48,939 nucleotides of DNA from Tissierellia bacterium (GTDB taxonomy: Bacteria; Bacillota; Clostridia; Tissierellales; Peptoniphilaceae): NCBI GenBank assembly GCA_012520935.1, contig JAAYNG010000001.1:1-48939 (forward strand), written 5' to 3'. Both the position numbers and the translations under genes were made by a program. This document shows positions 26,368 through 35,930 of the stretch, piece by piece; within the stretch, counting starts at the first letter, position 1, and each line of letters opens with the position of its first letter. The notes beneath the pieces are model-generated. The model had not been told where the DNA came from and did not search any database. It saw only the letters and a program-made list of their open reading frames with translations.

Positions 26368-28084
26368 ATGCGATTAAATGTTTCTCGTTCTAAAAATGCT
26401 GCATCTTTCTATGTTATTAAAACTGTTTATGAAGGAAAAAAAGAAAAAACTGTTATTGTCGAAAAACTTGGTACAGAATCAGAATTAAGAGAAAAGTATC
26501 CTGACAGAGACCCTTATGAATGGGCAAAAGAATATGTAGATGAACTTAATAGGTTAGAAAAAGAAGCTAAAGAACCAGATGTTATTGAAAAATATTCACC
26601 TTCTAAACAAATACCAAAAGATGTTCAAACTTTATTTAATGGTGGATATCTTTTCTTTCAAAGCATTTACCATGAATTAAAATTAGATAAGATTTGTAAA
26701 GATATTACAACTAGGCATAAATTTTCATTTGACTTAGATTCAATCCTTTCCCGTCTAATCTATACAAGGATTCTTTATCCAGGTTCAAAACTATCGTGTA
26801 TGGAATTATCAAATAAATTTATAGAATCACCTAACTTTGAACTTCAACATATTTACAGAGCACTAGATGTTATTAATAAGGAGTCAGATTTTATTCAATC
26901 AACTTTATATGCAAATTCAAACAATATATCTAAGAGAAACAGTAAAATACTTTATTATGATTGTACTAACTACTTCTTTGAAATTGAAGAAGAGGATGAC
27001 TTTAGAAAGTATGGATTTTCAAAATAACATAGACCAAATCCTTTAGTACAAATAGGACTATTTATGGACGGAGATGGTATACCTCTGGCCTTTTCAATTA
27101 ACTCAGGCAATACCAATGAACAACAAACATTAAAACCATTAGAAGAAAAGATATTATCAGACTTTAATATATCCAAGCTAATAGTATGTACAGATGCAGG
27201 ACTATCATCTTATACAAACAGATTATTTAACAACAAAAAAGACAGAGCCTTTGTTACAACCCAATCCATAAAGAAATTAAAAGGATTTTTAAAAGAATGG
27301 GCATTAGACCCAACAGGTTGGAAGATAAGGGGAAGTAAAAAAAGAATATAACATAAGGGAGATAGATGAAGATAAATTTTTAGAAAAAATCTTTTACAAA
27401 GAAAGATGGATAAAAGAAAAAGACCTAGAACAGAAACTCATAATCACATATTCAGTTAAATACAAGAGATATCAAAGTAGCATAAGAGAAAAACAAATAT
27501 ACAGAGCTACAAAAATCATAGAAGAAAATCCACAAAAGATAAAACAAGCTAATCAAAATGATTGCAAAAGATTCATAGAGAGAACAGATTGTACAAAAGA
27601 GGGAGAGATAGCTGAAAAAACAATACTAACCATAAACCAAGAAAAAATTAAAGAAGAAGAAAAATATGATGGTTTTTATGCAGTATGTACAAATCTAGAA
27701 GGAGACACAGAAAAGATAATAGAGATAAACAAAAGAAGATGGGAGATAGAAGAATGCTTTAGAATAATGAAAAGTGAATTTAAAGCAAGACCAGTATATT
27801 TAAGTATAAAAGAGAGAATAGAAGCACATTTTCTAACATGCTTTTTAGCTTTAGTGATATACAGACTATTAGAAAAGAAACTAGAAGAAAAATATACCTG
27901 TTCAGAGATAATCGACAATCTTTCTAATATGAATTTCTACAAGTCAAAATCTAATGGTTATATACCAGCATACACAAGAAGCGATTTTACTGATGATATA
28001 CATGAAGTATTCGGCTTTAGGACAGATTATGAAATAGTAACGAAAAAAATTATGAAAAAAATTTTTAAAATTACAAAATCATAA
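26368..28084 (+). pseudogene. IS1634-type DDE transposase, broken
   Basis: The reading begins MRLNVSRSKNAASFYVIKTV behind GGAGG. The DDE core is recognisable: first Asp in YYDCTNYFFE, second in CTDAGLSS, Glu in RRWEIEECFRIMK. The frame is broken twice. An in-frame TAA at 27025 falls where the family has Glu (GFSK-E-HRPNP). A shift at an A7 run near 27338-27344 moves the reading by +1 and continues as EYNIREIDEDKF to the C-terminus. Restored length would be about 570 residues. It cannot make an intact enzyme as written. Confidence 0.88.
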
Positions 28085-28112
28085 AAACATTACGCATTTT
28101 TTTAGATAAAAC

Positions 28113-28158
28113 AAAACCTCTAACCTTGGAAATATCAATGGGTTAGAGGTTTTTTATG
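28113..28158 (+). terminator. Hairpin terminator at the IS right end
   Basis: AACCTCTAACC and GGGTTAGAGGTT pair around about 14 bases and are followed by TTTTTT. It lies just inside the right inverted repeat and would isolate the element from neighbours. Confidence 0.75.
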
Positions 28159-28228
28159 TTCTTCAATTGTCAAATGTGGGAATATACCCCAAAAACATAT
28201 AAAATATCAAGGGCATTGATTTTTTCAC

Positions 28229-29332
28229 TTAATTACTATGCTGTTTTAAATTTATAACCGTAGAGAAATATATTACATCTCGCATATTTATGTCTACTTC
28301 TTTGATTTTTTTCAAATTATCGCTTAGATCATATTTTGTTATTTTTTCCTGATTAAACACATACAAACTATCTTCATAGACTTCTATTTTTTCAGCTATC
28401 CTATCCAAGTTTTTAACTATCTGCTCTCCCGTCTCTAAATTAAGGATTGTTAATTTAGAATTTTCTTGATTTTGGTTAGTATAGTCATAATGAGATATTA
28501 ATAATGAATTTTTATAATGCAATATCTCAAAAGGTAGACTTTCGTTTAACTCAATGCATTCAATTTTAAAATCATTGATATTTATTTTTAATACCAAATT
28601 TGATTCATCGTCATTAAGTTTGCGAGGTGTAGGTATATATAAAAACTCATCTAATAAAAGACCGTTATTCTGATAGCTTCCATATTGGTTTAAGTTGATT
28701 GTCTCTATCAAGTCCAGTTCGGAGGTATATATATCTACGAAAGACATGGGTTCGTCCGCACTATATGTATTATAAAATACAAATAGTTTTTTTCCAGTTG
28801 AGTACATATAATTTGCTAATCCTTTTAAAGAGACCTCCTTTAATTCTCCATTTTTTCTATCTAGAGCTTCTATTCTAGCTAATGGCGATGGTCCTTCTGT
28901 CATGACAGTATATATTTTCCCCTCATCAGCTGCAAGACTCATAAATGCATAATTCTTGAATTCATAAGTTTCTATATCAAATGTTTTTTTGTTTATTTCT
29001 AAAACTTTGTTGTCATAACCTTCATAATAATTTCCTCTTGGCAAAATGAAAATTGAATCTTCAACATATACAGGTGCTGTAGTTATTCCACCTAATTCTG
29101 CATATTTTAGACTTTCAGTAATTACAAGTTCCAAGTTTTTATCATAATAGTCAATATAACTTTTAGCTTTATTTCCCATAGTAGTTATAACTCCAAAAAC
29201 TTCGTCGCCTTTTTGGTGAGATGAAGTGTTGCAAGAAGTTAAAAGGAACAATGCGACTGTTAATGTAAATATTATTGTTCTAGATATTGTAATTTTTTTT
29301 TCATTTTTAATTTTGTAAAATTTCTTATTCAT
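28229..29332 (-). CDS. Secreted lipoprotein with repetitive beta-propeller-like body
   Basis: I do not recognise a named family. The signal peptide ends with lipobox LLTSC, so the mature protein is a membrane-anchored extracellular lipoprotein of about 333 residues. The body shows recurring YIY/ILNLETG-like strands with aspartates and short turns (APVYVEDSIFILPRG; LTILNLETGEQIV; VYEDSLYVFNQEKITKYDL), suggestive of a six- or seven-bladed propeller. I start at the ATG with AAGGG upstream (367 residues). A start at 29380, directly abutting the upstream stop, gives 16 extra residues and a poorer signal peptide. It pairs with the hydrolase gene just upstream. Confidence 0.75.
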   Translation of the reverse strand: MNKKFYKIKNEKKITISRTIIFTLTVALFLLTSCNTSSHQKGDEVFGVITTMGNKAKSYIDYYDKNLELVITESLKYAELGGITTAPVYVEDSIFILPRGNYYEGYDNKVLEINKKTFDIETYEFKNYAFMSLAADEGKIYTVMTEGPSPLARIEALDRKNGELKEVSLKGLANYMYSTGKKLFVFYNTYSADEPMSFVDIYTSELDLIETINLNQYGSYQNNGLLLDEFLYIPTPRKLNDDESNLVLKININDFKIECIELNESLPFEILHYKNSLLISHYDYTNQNQENSKLTILNLETGEQIVKNLDRIAEKIEVYEDSLYVFNQEKITKYDLSDNLKKIKEVDINMRDVIYFSTVINLKQHSN

Positions 29333-29380
29333 ACAGTCCCTTACAATACAGAACCATTTTTTTGTTTCATTCGAAATCAT

Positions 29381-30115
29381 TTATTTATAATAAACAACTA
29401 TTGTTCGCCAAGAATCGACAAGCTCTAACGGGTGTATTGCATAACCGAAACGAGGTGTATCTAAGTTAATTCCAAACTTATCCCAATAAGCAGCATGGAC
29501 TAACTGGGAACAATAAAAAGCATCTCTTCTAGATATATTACCATAAATATAATTGTAAGGTTTTCCTAATTGAAGTCCACAGTATTTAGCCGCTTCTTTT
29601 TCCATTTCTTCTGTAACTCCTCCAACGCTTAATCCGAAACAGGTTTCTTTTGTTCTGTACCAATTATTTGGTCCATAAACAACCCCTACTTTGTTTGATT
29701 CTATAACATTTCCACGATCAATTACCATTGCCGCATGCCCAGTAGGAATAACACCTTTATACCTATCCGCTGTTACTAAAATTTGTCCCGCTCTTATCGG
29801 ATATTCATTCCTTCGATAGTTTCTATGAGTTGTAAAATTAAAAAGTGAAATACCTTTCTCATTGTTTTCAATTGAAAAGTCGTTATACTTTTCGTTGAGT
29901 TCTTTTAATAACTCATTTACCTCTCTTTTGTCAAAACCATTAAATTTATTAAAAGTTTCTCCATAAGGCTTCGCATATTCTTTTTGAAAAACTTCAGTTT
30001 CGTAGTTGTTTCCATGGTTTTCATCATTAGCTAAAACTGTACCTCCGGAATTGAAAATAATACAAAACAAAAAAGCTAAAGACATAACTTTAATAAATAA
30101 GTTTTTGTTTTTCAT
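29381..30115 (-). CDS. Secreted YiiX-like permuted NlpC/P60 hydrolase
   Basis: A 244-residue exported protein. The signal peptide ends near residue 29 (TVLANDEN). A linker is followed by a permuted papain-like domain of the YiiX/YebB (DUF830) type, with GQILVTADRYKG, the catalytic His127 in TGHAAMVID, a Glu in VIES (139), and the Cys202 nucleophile in FYCSQLVHAAY. Circular permutation puts His before Cys. The substrate may be an acyl group or a cell-wall peptide amide. The start follows AGAGGAGG. The stop codon abuts the earliest possible start of the lipoprotein gene, so the two are likely cotranscribed. Confidence 0.82.
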   Translation of the reverse strand: MKNKNLFIKVMSLAFLFCIIFNSGGTVLANDENHGNNYETEVFQKEYAKPYGETFNKFNGFDKREVNELLKELNEKYNDFSIENNEKGISLFNFTTHRNYRRNEYPIRAGQILVTADRYKGVIPTGHAAMVIDRGNVIESNKVGVVYGPNNWYRTKETCFGLSVGGVTEEMEKEAAKYCGLQLGKPYNYIYGNISRRDAFYCSQLVHAAYWDKFGINLDTPRFGYAIHPLELVDSWRTIVVYYK

Positions 30116-30434
30116 AAAAAACCTCCTCTAATAGACTACTTTACACTACCATATTTTATTTACTTTGCAAGTATATCACAACCCCCAATATTTTTCTATG
30201 CTTTTGTTAGCTTTAGTTAATTAAACTTTATTATGAAATTGCAATTTTTATAAATATGTTTTATAGCAGATGAGATTGCTATAATTGCCCATTAATAATT
30301 ATCATTTTAACATCTTGCTCAATTAGTGAAATTATTATACTATATTTTGAAGGTTATTATTCTTTAGACCTTCAATAAATAAATACTTTATTTGAATGAC
30401 GAAGATGTCATATCATAAAAATTTCAAAAATCGC
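30116..30434. other. AT-rich intergenic stretch upstream of the cbi promoter
   Basis: About 320 bases without a credible gene. It contains the divergent upstream region of the secreted hydrolase gene and AT-rich DNA. A short inverted repeat, GAAGGT...ACCTTC, lies at about 30349-30374. Nothing else is recognised. Confidence 0.5.
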
Positions 30435-30463
30435 TTTACCTTTTCAGAAGCTTGTGCTAGAAT
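30435..30463 (+). promoter_or_regulatory. Promoter of the cobalamin riboswitch and cbi operon
   Basis: TTTACC at 30435-30440 and TAGAAT at 30458-30463 are 17 bases apart, with a TGC extension before the -10. The predicted start is near 30470, just before the riboswitch. Confidence 0.72.
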
Positions 30464-30478
30464 TGTATCAATAGAAAA

Positions 30479-30624
30479 TAAACGCTAGGTTTTAAAGAGG
30501 GAAACAGGTGAAAGTCCTGTACGGTACCGCCGCTGTATAGTGGAGACCTTGCTTGATGCCACTGGGAAACTGGGAAGGGAGCAAGTGTTGTAGAAGCTTA
30601 AGTCAGAATACCTGCCTATCGTTT
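30479..30624 (+). promoter_or_regulatory. Cobalamin (B12) riboswitch
   Basis: Conserved blocks appear in order: GAAACAGGTGAAAGTCCTGT, GCCGC, GCCACTGGGAAACTGGGAAG, and the B12 box AAGTCAGAATACCTGCC. P1 pairs AAACG...AGG with CCT...CGTTT. It precedes the cobalt importer and corrin genes, as expected. Bound adenosylcobalamin should lower expression. Confidence 0.96.
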
Positions 30625-30690
30625 TATGCCGGAACTCTACGAGTTATAGAGGGGTGTAAAAAATCATGGGTTTTTTGTATGCATTTTTTT

Positions 30691-30723
30691 ACTTCTTAAC
30701 TTTGGGGTTAGGAAGTTTTTTTA
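30691..30723 (+). terminator. Riboswitch-linked intrinsic terminator
   Basis: ACTTCTTAAC pairs with GTTAGGAAGT (one G-U pair) and is followed by TTTTTTT. It lies between riboswitch and cbiM, implying control by premature termination. Confidence 0.85.
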
Positions 30724-30750
30724 TTGTAAATTTTAGAAAGGAGTGAAGAG

Positions 30751-31491
30751 ATGAAGAAGAACAGAAGATGGGCATTGGGAGCGTTTTTGATTGTTTTTGC
30801 AATGCCGACAGTATCTCATGCAATGCATATAATGGAAGGTTTCTTGCCAAAGGGCTGGTGTGTCTTTTGGGCTGCATTAACTCTACCCTTTGTAGTGTTA
30901 GGTTTTAGGTCAATCAAGAAAATTATCGAGGAGAAACCAAAATTAAAAGTATTATTGGCTATGGTTGGGGCCTTTGCCTTTGTATTATCTGCCTTGAAGA
31001 TTCCTTCAGTCACTGGGAGTTGTTCCCACCCAACAGGTGTGGGCTTAGGTGCAATTTTATTTGGACCGACAGCCATGGCAGTAGTCGGTTTGATAGTTTT
31101 GCTGTTCCAAGCAATATTACTTGCTCACGGTGGTTTGACAACTCTTGGGGCAAATGCATTTTCCATGGCAGTAGTTGGACCTTTGGTGGCTTATGGAGTT
31201 TATAAGCTGGCTAAAAAGGCAAAGGCTCCAAAAGGAGTTCAAGTCTTTCTAGCTGCAAGCTTGGGGAATCTGATGACTTACGTGGTAACATCATTCCAGT
31301 TGGCAATAGCCTTTCCAGCTGAAGTTGGAGGTTTTACAGCATCTTTAGTAAAGTTTATGGGGATTTTTGCCCTTACACAAGTTCCTTTGGCTATAAGTGA
31401 AGGTATACTTACTGTGATAGTTTATAATGCAATTAAGGCTTATGGAAATCAAGAGTTAAAAGACCTAAATGCATTGAGAGGGGAGGCTTAA
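30751..31491 (+). CDS. cbiM: Cobalt ECF transporter S component CbiM
   Basis: Substrate-specific membrane component that binds Co2+ for the CbiMNQO energy-coupling-factor importer. A leader of about 24 residues ends in SHA and would release an N-terminal Met-His (MHIMEGFLP), the metal ligand of CbiM/NikM proteins. A later HPTG (His about 92) supplies another ligand. About seven membrane helices follow. The length of 246 is normal. The start follows AAAGGAG. First gene after the B12 riboswitch, which favours cobalt over nickel. Confidence 0.96.
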   Translation: MKKNRRWALGAFLIVFAMPTVSHAMHIMEGFLPKGWCVFWAALTLPFVVLGFRSIKKIIEEKPKLKVLLAMVGAFAFVLSALKIPSVTGSCSHPTGVGLGAILFGPTAMAVVGLIVLLFQAILLAHGGLTTLGANAFSMAVVGPLVAYGVYKLAKKAKAPKGVQVFLAASLGNLMTYVVTSFQLAIAFPAEVGGFTASLVKFMGIFALTQVPLAISEGILTVIVYNAIKAYGNQELKDLNALRGEA

Positions 31492-31492
31492 A

Positions 31493-31804
31493 ATGGATAC
31501 TAAAGTAAAAGATAATCATAAGTTCAATCTAGGGAAAAATATGATTTTGTTCTTTTTGGTGGTTCTGTTGGCCATTACTCCCTTGTTATTTTTAAAGGAC
31601 GCTGAATTTGAAGGGGCTGACGGTCAAGCTGAAGAGGCTATTACAGAAATTGCTACAGATTATGAGCCTTGGTTTGAACCTTTTTGGGAGCCACCAAGTG
31701 GAGAGATTGAAAGTTTACTTTTTAGCCTTCAAGCTGGTCTTGGAGCAGGAATTATTGGATACGCTATAGGATATTTAAAGGGAAAAAATAAACAAGAGAA
31801 GTGA
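31493..31804 (+). CDS. cbiN: Cobalt transport protein CbiN
   Basis: Auxiliary membrane subunit needed for metal loading of CbiM. The 103 residues have two helices (about 16-33 and 79-96) around an acidic external loop with the family's FEGADGQAEEAI and the PWFEP-type segment. It starts one base after cbiM. Confidence 0.95.
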   Translation: MDTKVKDNHKFNLGKNMILFFLVVLLAITPLLFLKDAEFEGADGQAEEAITEIATDYEPWFEPFWEPPSGEIESLLFSLQAGLGAGIIGYAIGYLKGKNKQEK

Positions 31805-31810
31805 TTTGAT

Positions 31811-32578
31811 TTGAGGATGGATAGGCTGGCCTTTACCTCTAAGTTAAAGGGGGAAGACCCACTTGAAAAACTATTTTATACTGTCTTAACCTTGTTTGTT
31901 TGTATATGGGCAGACAATCTATTGATTTCTTGTATGGTTATTATAGTTAATATTTTTTTGTCTTACTTCAAGGGTGGACTTCCACTTTCTTCAATCCTTA
32001 AGACCTTTAAAGCACCCTTGACCTTTTTATTCTTAGGTGTAATAACTGTGGCTTTTGAGTTTGGAAATTCACCAGACTACCTATGGAAGATGGAGATTTT
32101 TGGTATCTATGTTGGCTTTCATAATGCAAGCTTGTTAAAGGCTACCCATTTGTTTTTCAAGGCACTAGGGGCAGTGTCCTGCCTCTTTTTCCTTTCTCTT
32201 AATACTCCTTTTAAAGATATTCTTTCGGCTTTGGAAAGATTAAAGCTACCTAGGCTTTTCTTGGACCTATCTGAATTAATTTATAGGTTTATTTTTACAC
32301 TGTTAGGAACAGCTGATAAAATTTATTTAGCCCAAGCTTCCAGACAAGGATATGGAAGTTTTGTCCAGTCCTATAAATCTATGGGTCTTTTGATTGCTTC
32401 TGTTTTTACCAAAGCCTATAAAAGGAGTGATGATGTATACGAAGCATTATTATCAAGAGGCTATGAGGGAGATTTGAAAGTTTTACAGGAGGAATATAGG
32501 TCAAATAAAATGGTTTACCCTTTAGCAATCTTATTTAATTTATTTTTAATTGTTTTGAAGATGTTAATGGAGGCGTAA
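31811..32578 (+). CDS. cbiQ: Cobalt ECF transporter T component CbiQ
   Basis: The membrane scaffold that links CbiM to the ATPase. The 255 residues contain several helices and the two cytoplasmic coupling helices with Ala-Arg-Gly-type motifs (AQASRQGYG and ALLSRGYEG). The start may be TTG 31811 or ATG 31817, with no decisive ribosome site. The TAA stop directly precedes the cbiO ATG. Confidence 0.94.
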   Translation: MRMDRLAFTSKLKGEDPLEKLFYTVLTLFVCIWADNLLISCMVIIVNIFLSYFKGGLPLSSILKTFKAPLTFLFLGVITVAFEFGNSPDYLWKMEIFGIYVGFHNASLLKATHLFFKALGAVSCLFFLSLNTPFKDILSALERLKLPRLFLDLSELIYRFIFTLLGTADKIYLAQASRQGYGSFVQSYKSMGLLIASVFTKAYKRSDDVYEALLSRGYEGDLKVLQEEYRSNKMVYPLAILFNLFLIVLKMLMEA

Positions 32579-33424
32579 ATGGAGCCAATTGTTAAGGTAA
32601 AAGGATTAAGCTATACATATCCGGATGGCACTAAGGCATTAAATAATGTTGGATTGGAAATTTTTCCTTCTAATACCATTGCCTTCTTAGGGGGTAATGG
32701 TGCTGGTAAATCTACTCTTTTCAAGTGTTTGAACGGTATCCTAAAGCCTACTTGTGACTTATACCAATTCCAAGGAGAGGAAGTTGATTACAGTAAAAAG
32801 TCCATCGCAAAGCTTAGGGAGTCAGTGGGTATAGTCTTTCAAGACCCGGATATACAGTTGTTTTCAGCAAATGTATACCAAGATATTTCTTTTGGACCAA
32901 TGAATATGTATCTAACAAATGATGAGGTAAGGGCTAGGGTGGAAAGGGCCATGAAGGCCACTGGCGTGGAAGAGCTGAAGGATAGGCCGACTCACTTTTT
33001 ATCCCATGGACAAAAAAAGCGGGTTGCCATAGCAGGTGTCTTGGCTATGGAACCTAAGCTAATAATTTTAGATGAGCCTACTGCAGGCCTTGACCCGAAA
33101 GGCGTTTCTGAATTATTAAATATTTTAAAAACTTTGAAGGAAGAGTTAAATATGGTAATATTAATAGCCACACATGATATAGATATTGTGCCACTGTACG
33201 CTGACTATTGCTATGTAATGGACGAAGGGAAGCTTGTTTTTTCAGGAAGTCCCGAGGAGATATTCAAGGAGCCTGAAAGAATAAGGAGCCTGTCATTAAG
33301 ACTCCCAAGGATTGCCCACCTTATGGAAATTCTTAAGAAGGAGGATGGATTAGATATTGAAGGGATGCCTTCGACAATTTCAGAGGCAAGAAAGGAAATT
33401 TTAAAGAATGAAAAAAGGGATTAG
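32579..33424 (+). CDS. cbiO: Cobalt ECF transporter ATPase CbiO
   Basis: Cytoplasmic ABC ATPase powering cobalt import. Walker A is GGNGAGKST (38-46), the Q-loop is VFQDPD (86-91), the signature is LSHGQKKR (141-148), and Walker B is LIILDEP (161-167), followed by the His switch in ATHDID. The 281 residues include the usual short C-terminal extension. The start abuts the cbiQ stop. Confidence 0.95.
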   Translation: MEPIVKVKGLSYTYPDGTKALNNVGLEIFPSNTIAFLGGNGAGKSTLFKCLNGILKPTCDLYQFQGEEVDYSKKSIAKLRESVGIVFQDPDIQLFSANVYQDISFGPMNMYLTNDEVRARVERAMKATGVEELKDRPTHFLSHGQKKRVAIAGVLAMEPKLIILDEPTAGLDPKGVSELLNILKTLKEELNMVILIATHDIDIVPLYADYCYVMDEGKLVFSGSPEEIFKEPERIRSLSLRLPRIAHLMEILKKEDGLDIEGMPSTISEARKEILKNEKRD

Positions 33425-33453
33425 CTTAAAAATAATATTTGGAGGAATGGATA

Positions 33454-34224
33454 ATGAACAATAGGGGGATTGTTGTTGCAAGTTTTGGAAGTAGTTATTT
33501 GGAAGCAAAGAAAAAGTCCTTTGATGCTATTGAGGACTTGGTTAAGGGAGAATATAAAGATTATCTTGTGGAATCTTCTTATAGTTCCGGGATAGTTAGG
33601 GGTATTTTGAAAAAGAGGGACGGGATTGAAAGCAGAACAACAGAAGAGCAGGTTGATGACATGAAGGCAAGGGGCATTGAAGACATTGCTATCCTTTCTT
33701 TATATGTTATACCCGGTGTTGAATATGAAAAGTCCACCGGTCAAGGGCTTCCAAGGACCCTAACCCTTTTAGAGGAAGAGGAATACTATGATGATATAAT
33801 GAAAGCTTTAAAAATTGAGGACAAGGAAGAGGTTGTTATTTTAGTAGGTCATGGAACTTATGTTGAGGCTGATTCATATTATGGCAACTTCCAAAGATAT
33901 ATATATTCAAAGGGCTTTGACAATGTTTATATTTCCAGCTTGGAAGGGGCTAATGGTCTGGATGATTTACTTGAGAAGATAAAGGGTAAGCATAATAGGG
34001 TGAGGCTTGTTCCATTTTTGATTGTGGCTGGTGATCATGCACAAAATGATATTTTTGGAGAGGAAGATTCTTATCTTTCTGCTTTTAAAGAAAATGGAAT
34101 AGAAGTTGTGGAAGATAGGCAAGGTTTGGGAGAAAGAAGGGGGATTCAGGAAGTGTTTTTGAAAAAGCTTGAGGCTCTTCTTTCTAAAATGGATGAATTT
34201 GAAAAAATAGGGGGCTATTTTTAG
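33454..34224 (+). CDS. cbiK: Sirohydrochlorin cobaltochelatase CbiK
   Basis: Inserts Co2+ into sirohydrochlorin, the committing step of anaerobic B12 synthesis. The 256-residue class II chelatase has a two-domain fold, with His133 in VGHGTYVEADSYY and His195 in VAGDHAQNDIFG, matching the two metal-site histidines of Salmonella CbiK. The ATG is chosen because GGAGG lies 8 bases upstream; a longer TTG-started reading would translate this site. It follows the transporter genes, coupling import to insertion. Confidence 0.93.
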   Translation: MNNRGIVVASFGSSYLEAKKKSFDAIEDLVKGEYKDYLVESSYSSGIVRGILKKRDGIESRTTEEQVDDMKARGIEDIAILSLYVIPGVEYEKSTGQGLPRTLTLLEEEEYYDDIMKALKIEDKEEVVILVGHGTYVEADSYYGNFQRYIYSKGFDNVYISSLEGANGLDDLLEKIKGKHNRVRLVPFLIVAGDHAQNDIFGEEDSYLSAFKENGIEVVEDRQGLGERRGIQEVFLKKLEALLSKMDEFEKIGGYF

Positions 34225-34239
34225 TTTTTGGAGGTTGTT

Positions 34240-34863
34240 ATGTACGAGAAGAATCCCATGAGGATTGAAGAAAAAAGTATGGAAATAATAGATGAGAGTT
34301 TGTCTGATGTCAACTTTACAGAGGAAGAACTTCAAATTGTAAAGAGGATGATTCATACTACAGGCGATGTGGAATATAGGCATATTATTGATATTAGGAA
34401 TAACTTTATTGATGTCTTCAGGAGGGACTTAAAGAATGGTCTAACTATCTATACCGATACCCGGATGGCAGAGGCTGGGATAAATAAGAGGGCCTTGAAA
34501 AAGTTAGGAATTAGTATTAGGTGTTATGTAGACGATGAGAGGGCCTTTTCTTTGTCCAAGGAAAAAGGAACTACCCGCTCGGCAATTGGCGTGGAACTGG
34601 CAGTTGAAGATGGGATTGATATCTTTGTCTTTGGAAATGCACCAACTGCTTTATTTAGGCTATTAGAACTATATAAAGAAGGGAAGGCCAGTCCAAAGCT
34701 TATAGTGGGTGTGCCTGTGGGCTTTGTTGGAGCTGCTGAATCTAAAGAAGCTTTAAGGGAGACAGATATTCCACAAATTTCTACCATAGGACCAAAGGGT
34801 GGCAGCAATGTAGCTTCGTCTATAGTGAACGCCATTCTTTATATGACAACAGAAAGATGTTAG
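34240..34863 (+). CDS. cbiC: Cobalt-precorrin-8 methylmutase
   Basis: Moves the C11 methyl to C12 to form cobyrinate. The 207 residues include the catalytic His39 in RMIHTTGD, TDTRMAEAGI and IVGVPVGFVGAAESK. The start is the ATG with GGAGG upstream, not the in-frame TTG at 34228. The stop overlaps the cbiD start by 7 bases. Confidence 0.95.
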   Translation: MYEKNPMRIEEKSMEIIDESLSDVNFTEEELQIVKRMIHTTGDVEYRHIIDIRNNFIDVFRRDLKNGLTIYTDTRMAEAGINKRALKKLGISIRCYVDDERAFSLSKEKGTTRSAIGVELAVEDGIDIFVFGNAPTALFRLLELYKEGKASPKLIVGVPVGFVGAAESKEALRETDIPQISTIGPKGGSNVASSIVNAILYMTTERC

Positions 34864-35930
34864 ATAGGTATATTACCCAAGACGGTAAGAGGTTAAGGCT
34901 TGGTTATACGACCGGCAGCACAGCAACAGGGGCTGCAAAGGCTGCAGCTACTATGCTGGAAACTGGCAGAGAAATTGACCTTGTGGAGATTGAAACCCCA
35001 GCCATGATAGACTTGGCCTTGGAAGTTGTAGATATAGAATTTGGAGAGGGCTATGTTTCTTGTGGAATTATAAAAGATGCAGGAGACGACCCTGACTCTA
35101 CTGATGGAATTAAAATTTTTGCCAAGGTCTCAAGGAGAGAAGATAGTAAAATTGTCATCGATGGTGGTGAAGGGATTGGGAGGATAACTAAGAAGGGCCT
35201 CTTTGGGCAGGTAGGAGAGGCTGCTATTAATCCTGTTCCTAGGCAGATGATAGAAAAGGAGTTGAGGGAGGTCTCTTCCTTTGGTTATAATGTTTTGATT
35301 TATGTTCCTGAAGGGGTTGAGGTTGGGAAGAAGACCTTTAATAAAAACATAGGAATTGAAGGGGGAATTTCCATTATAGGGACAAAGGGGATAGTTTATC
35401 CAATGAGTAATGATGCCCTTATTAAAACAATTGAATTGGAACTCGATTCTATATATGAAGAATATGGAAGTGGAAGGATTTTATTTGTACTAGGCAACCA
35501 TGGCGAGGCACTGATAAAGGAAAAGGGGATAGACCTGCCGACAGTTAAGATTTCCAACTTTATTGGAGAGGCCTTTTCCTATGCCTATTATAAGGGTTTT
35601 AGGGATTTTTTATTGGTAGGCCATATTGGTAAGCTTTCAAAGCTTTCCATAGGGATTTTTAATACCCATAACAGGACTGCTGACACGAGGCTTGAAGCCT
35701 TTATTTACTATATGGCCATGGCCGGGATATCTTATGAAAAGCTTTTGGAGGTGAACCAACTAACCACCGCAGAGCAGGCTACAGAATACTTGTATGACAG
35801 GGACTTAGACTATATTATTGGAGATATGGAAAGAGGTGCAGAGGAAAGGATTCGGACCTATTTGAAGGATGATAGGGTCAAGGTCCAAGTTGGTATCTAC
35901 TCTATGAATAGGGGGCTTTATGGATGTTAA
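34857..35930 (+). CDS. cbiD: Cobalt-precorrin-5B C1-methyltransferase
   Basis: Methylates C1 after the acetaldehyde unit is removed by CbiG. The 357 residues open with LRLGYTTGSTATGAAKAA, the hallmark Thr/Gly-rich segment, and continue with IKDAGDDPDSTDG and the GHIGKLSKL region. It overlaps cbiC and cbiE by 7 bases each. Confidence 0.95.
   Translation: MLDRYITQDGKRLRLGYTTGSTATGAAKAAATMLETGREIDLVEIETPAMIDLALEVVDIEFGEGYVSCGIIKDAGDDPDSTDGIKIFAKVSRREDSKIVIDGGEGIGRITKKGLFGQVGEAAINPVPRQMIEKELREVSSFGYNVLIYVPEGVEVGKKTFNKNIGIEGGISIIGTKGIVYPMSNDALIKTIELELDSIYEEYGSGRILFVLGNHGEALIKEKGIDLPTVKISNFIGEAFSYAYYKGFRDFLLVGHIGKLSKLSIGIFNTHNRTADTRLEAFIYYMAMAGISYEKLLEVNQLTTAEQATEYLYDRDLDYIIGDMERGAEERIRTYLKDDRVKVQVGIYSMNRGLYGC

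Larger units (their letters stand above)
26221..28191 (+). mobile_element. Decayed IS1634-family insertion sequence
   Basis: Imperfect terminal inverted repeats are visible. The left end reads TGGGTGACGGGAGTTTGACA then GTTGAA. The complement of the right end reads TGGGGTATATTCCCACA, then TTTGACAATTGAA. The interval is about 1.97 kb and holds one broken DDE transposase and a terminator hairpin. I see no clear target duplication next to these ends, so the exact boundaries are approximate. Confidence 0.7.

Noticed and set aside
27330..27350. Programmed frameshifting in the transposase
   Set aside because: The A7 run would need a +1 shift, whereas IS slippage is normally -1, and the separate in-frame TAA at 27025 already breaks the gene.
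33967..34383. 138-codon minus-strand ORF across the cbiK-cbiC junction
   Set aside because: It runs antisense to two confident genes and has no ribosome site.
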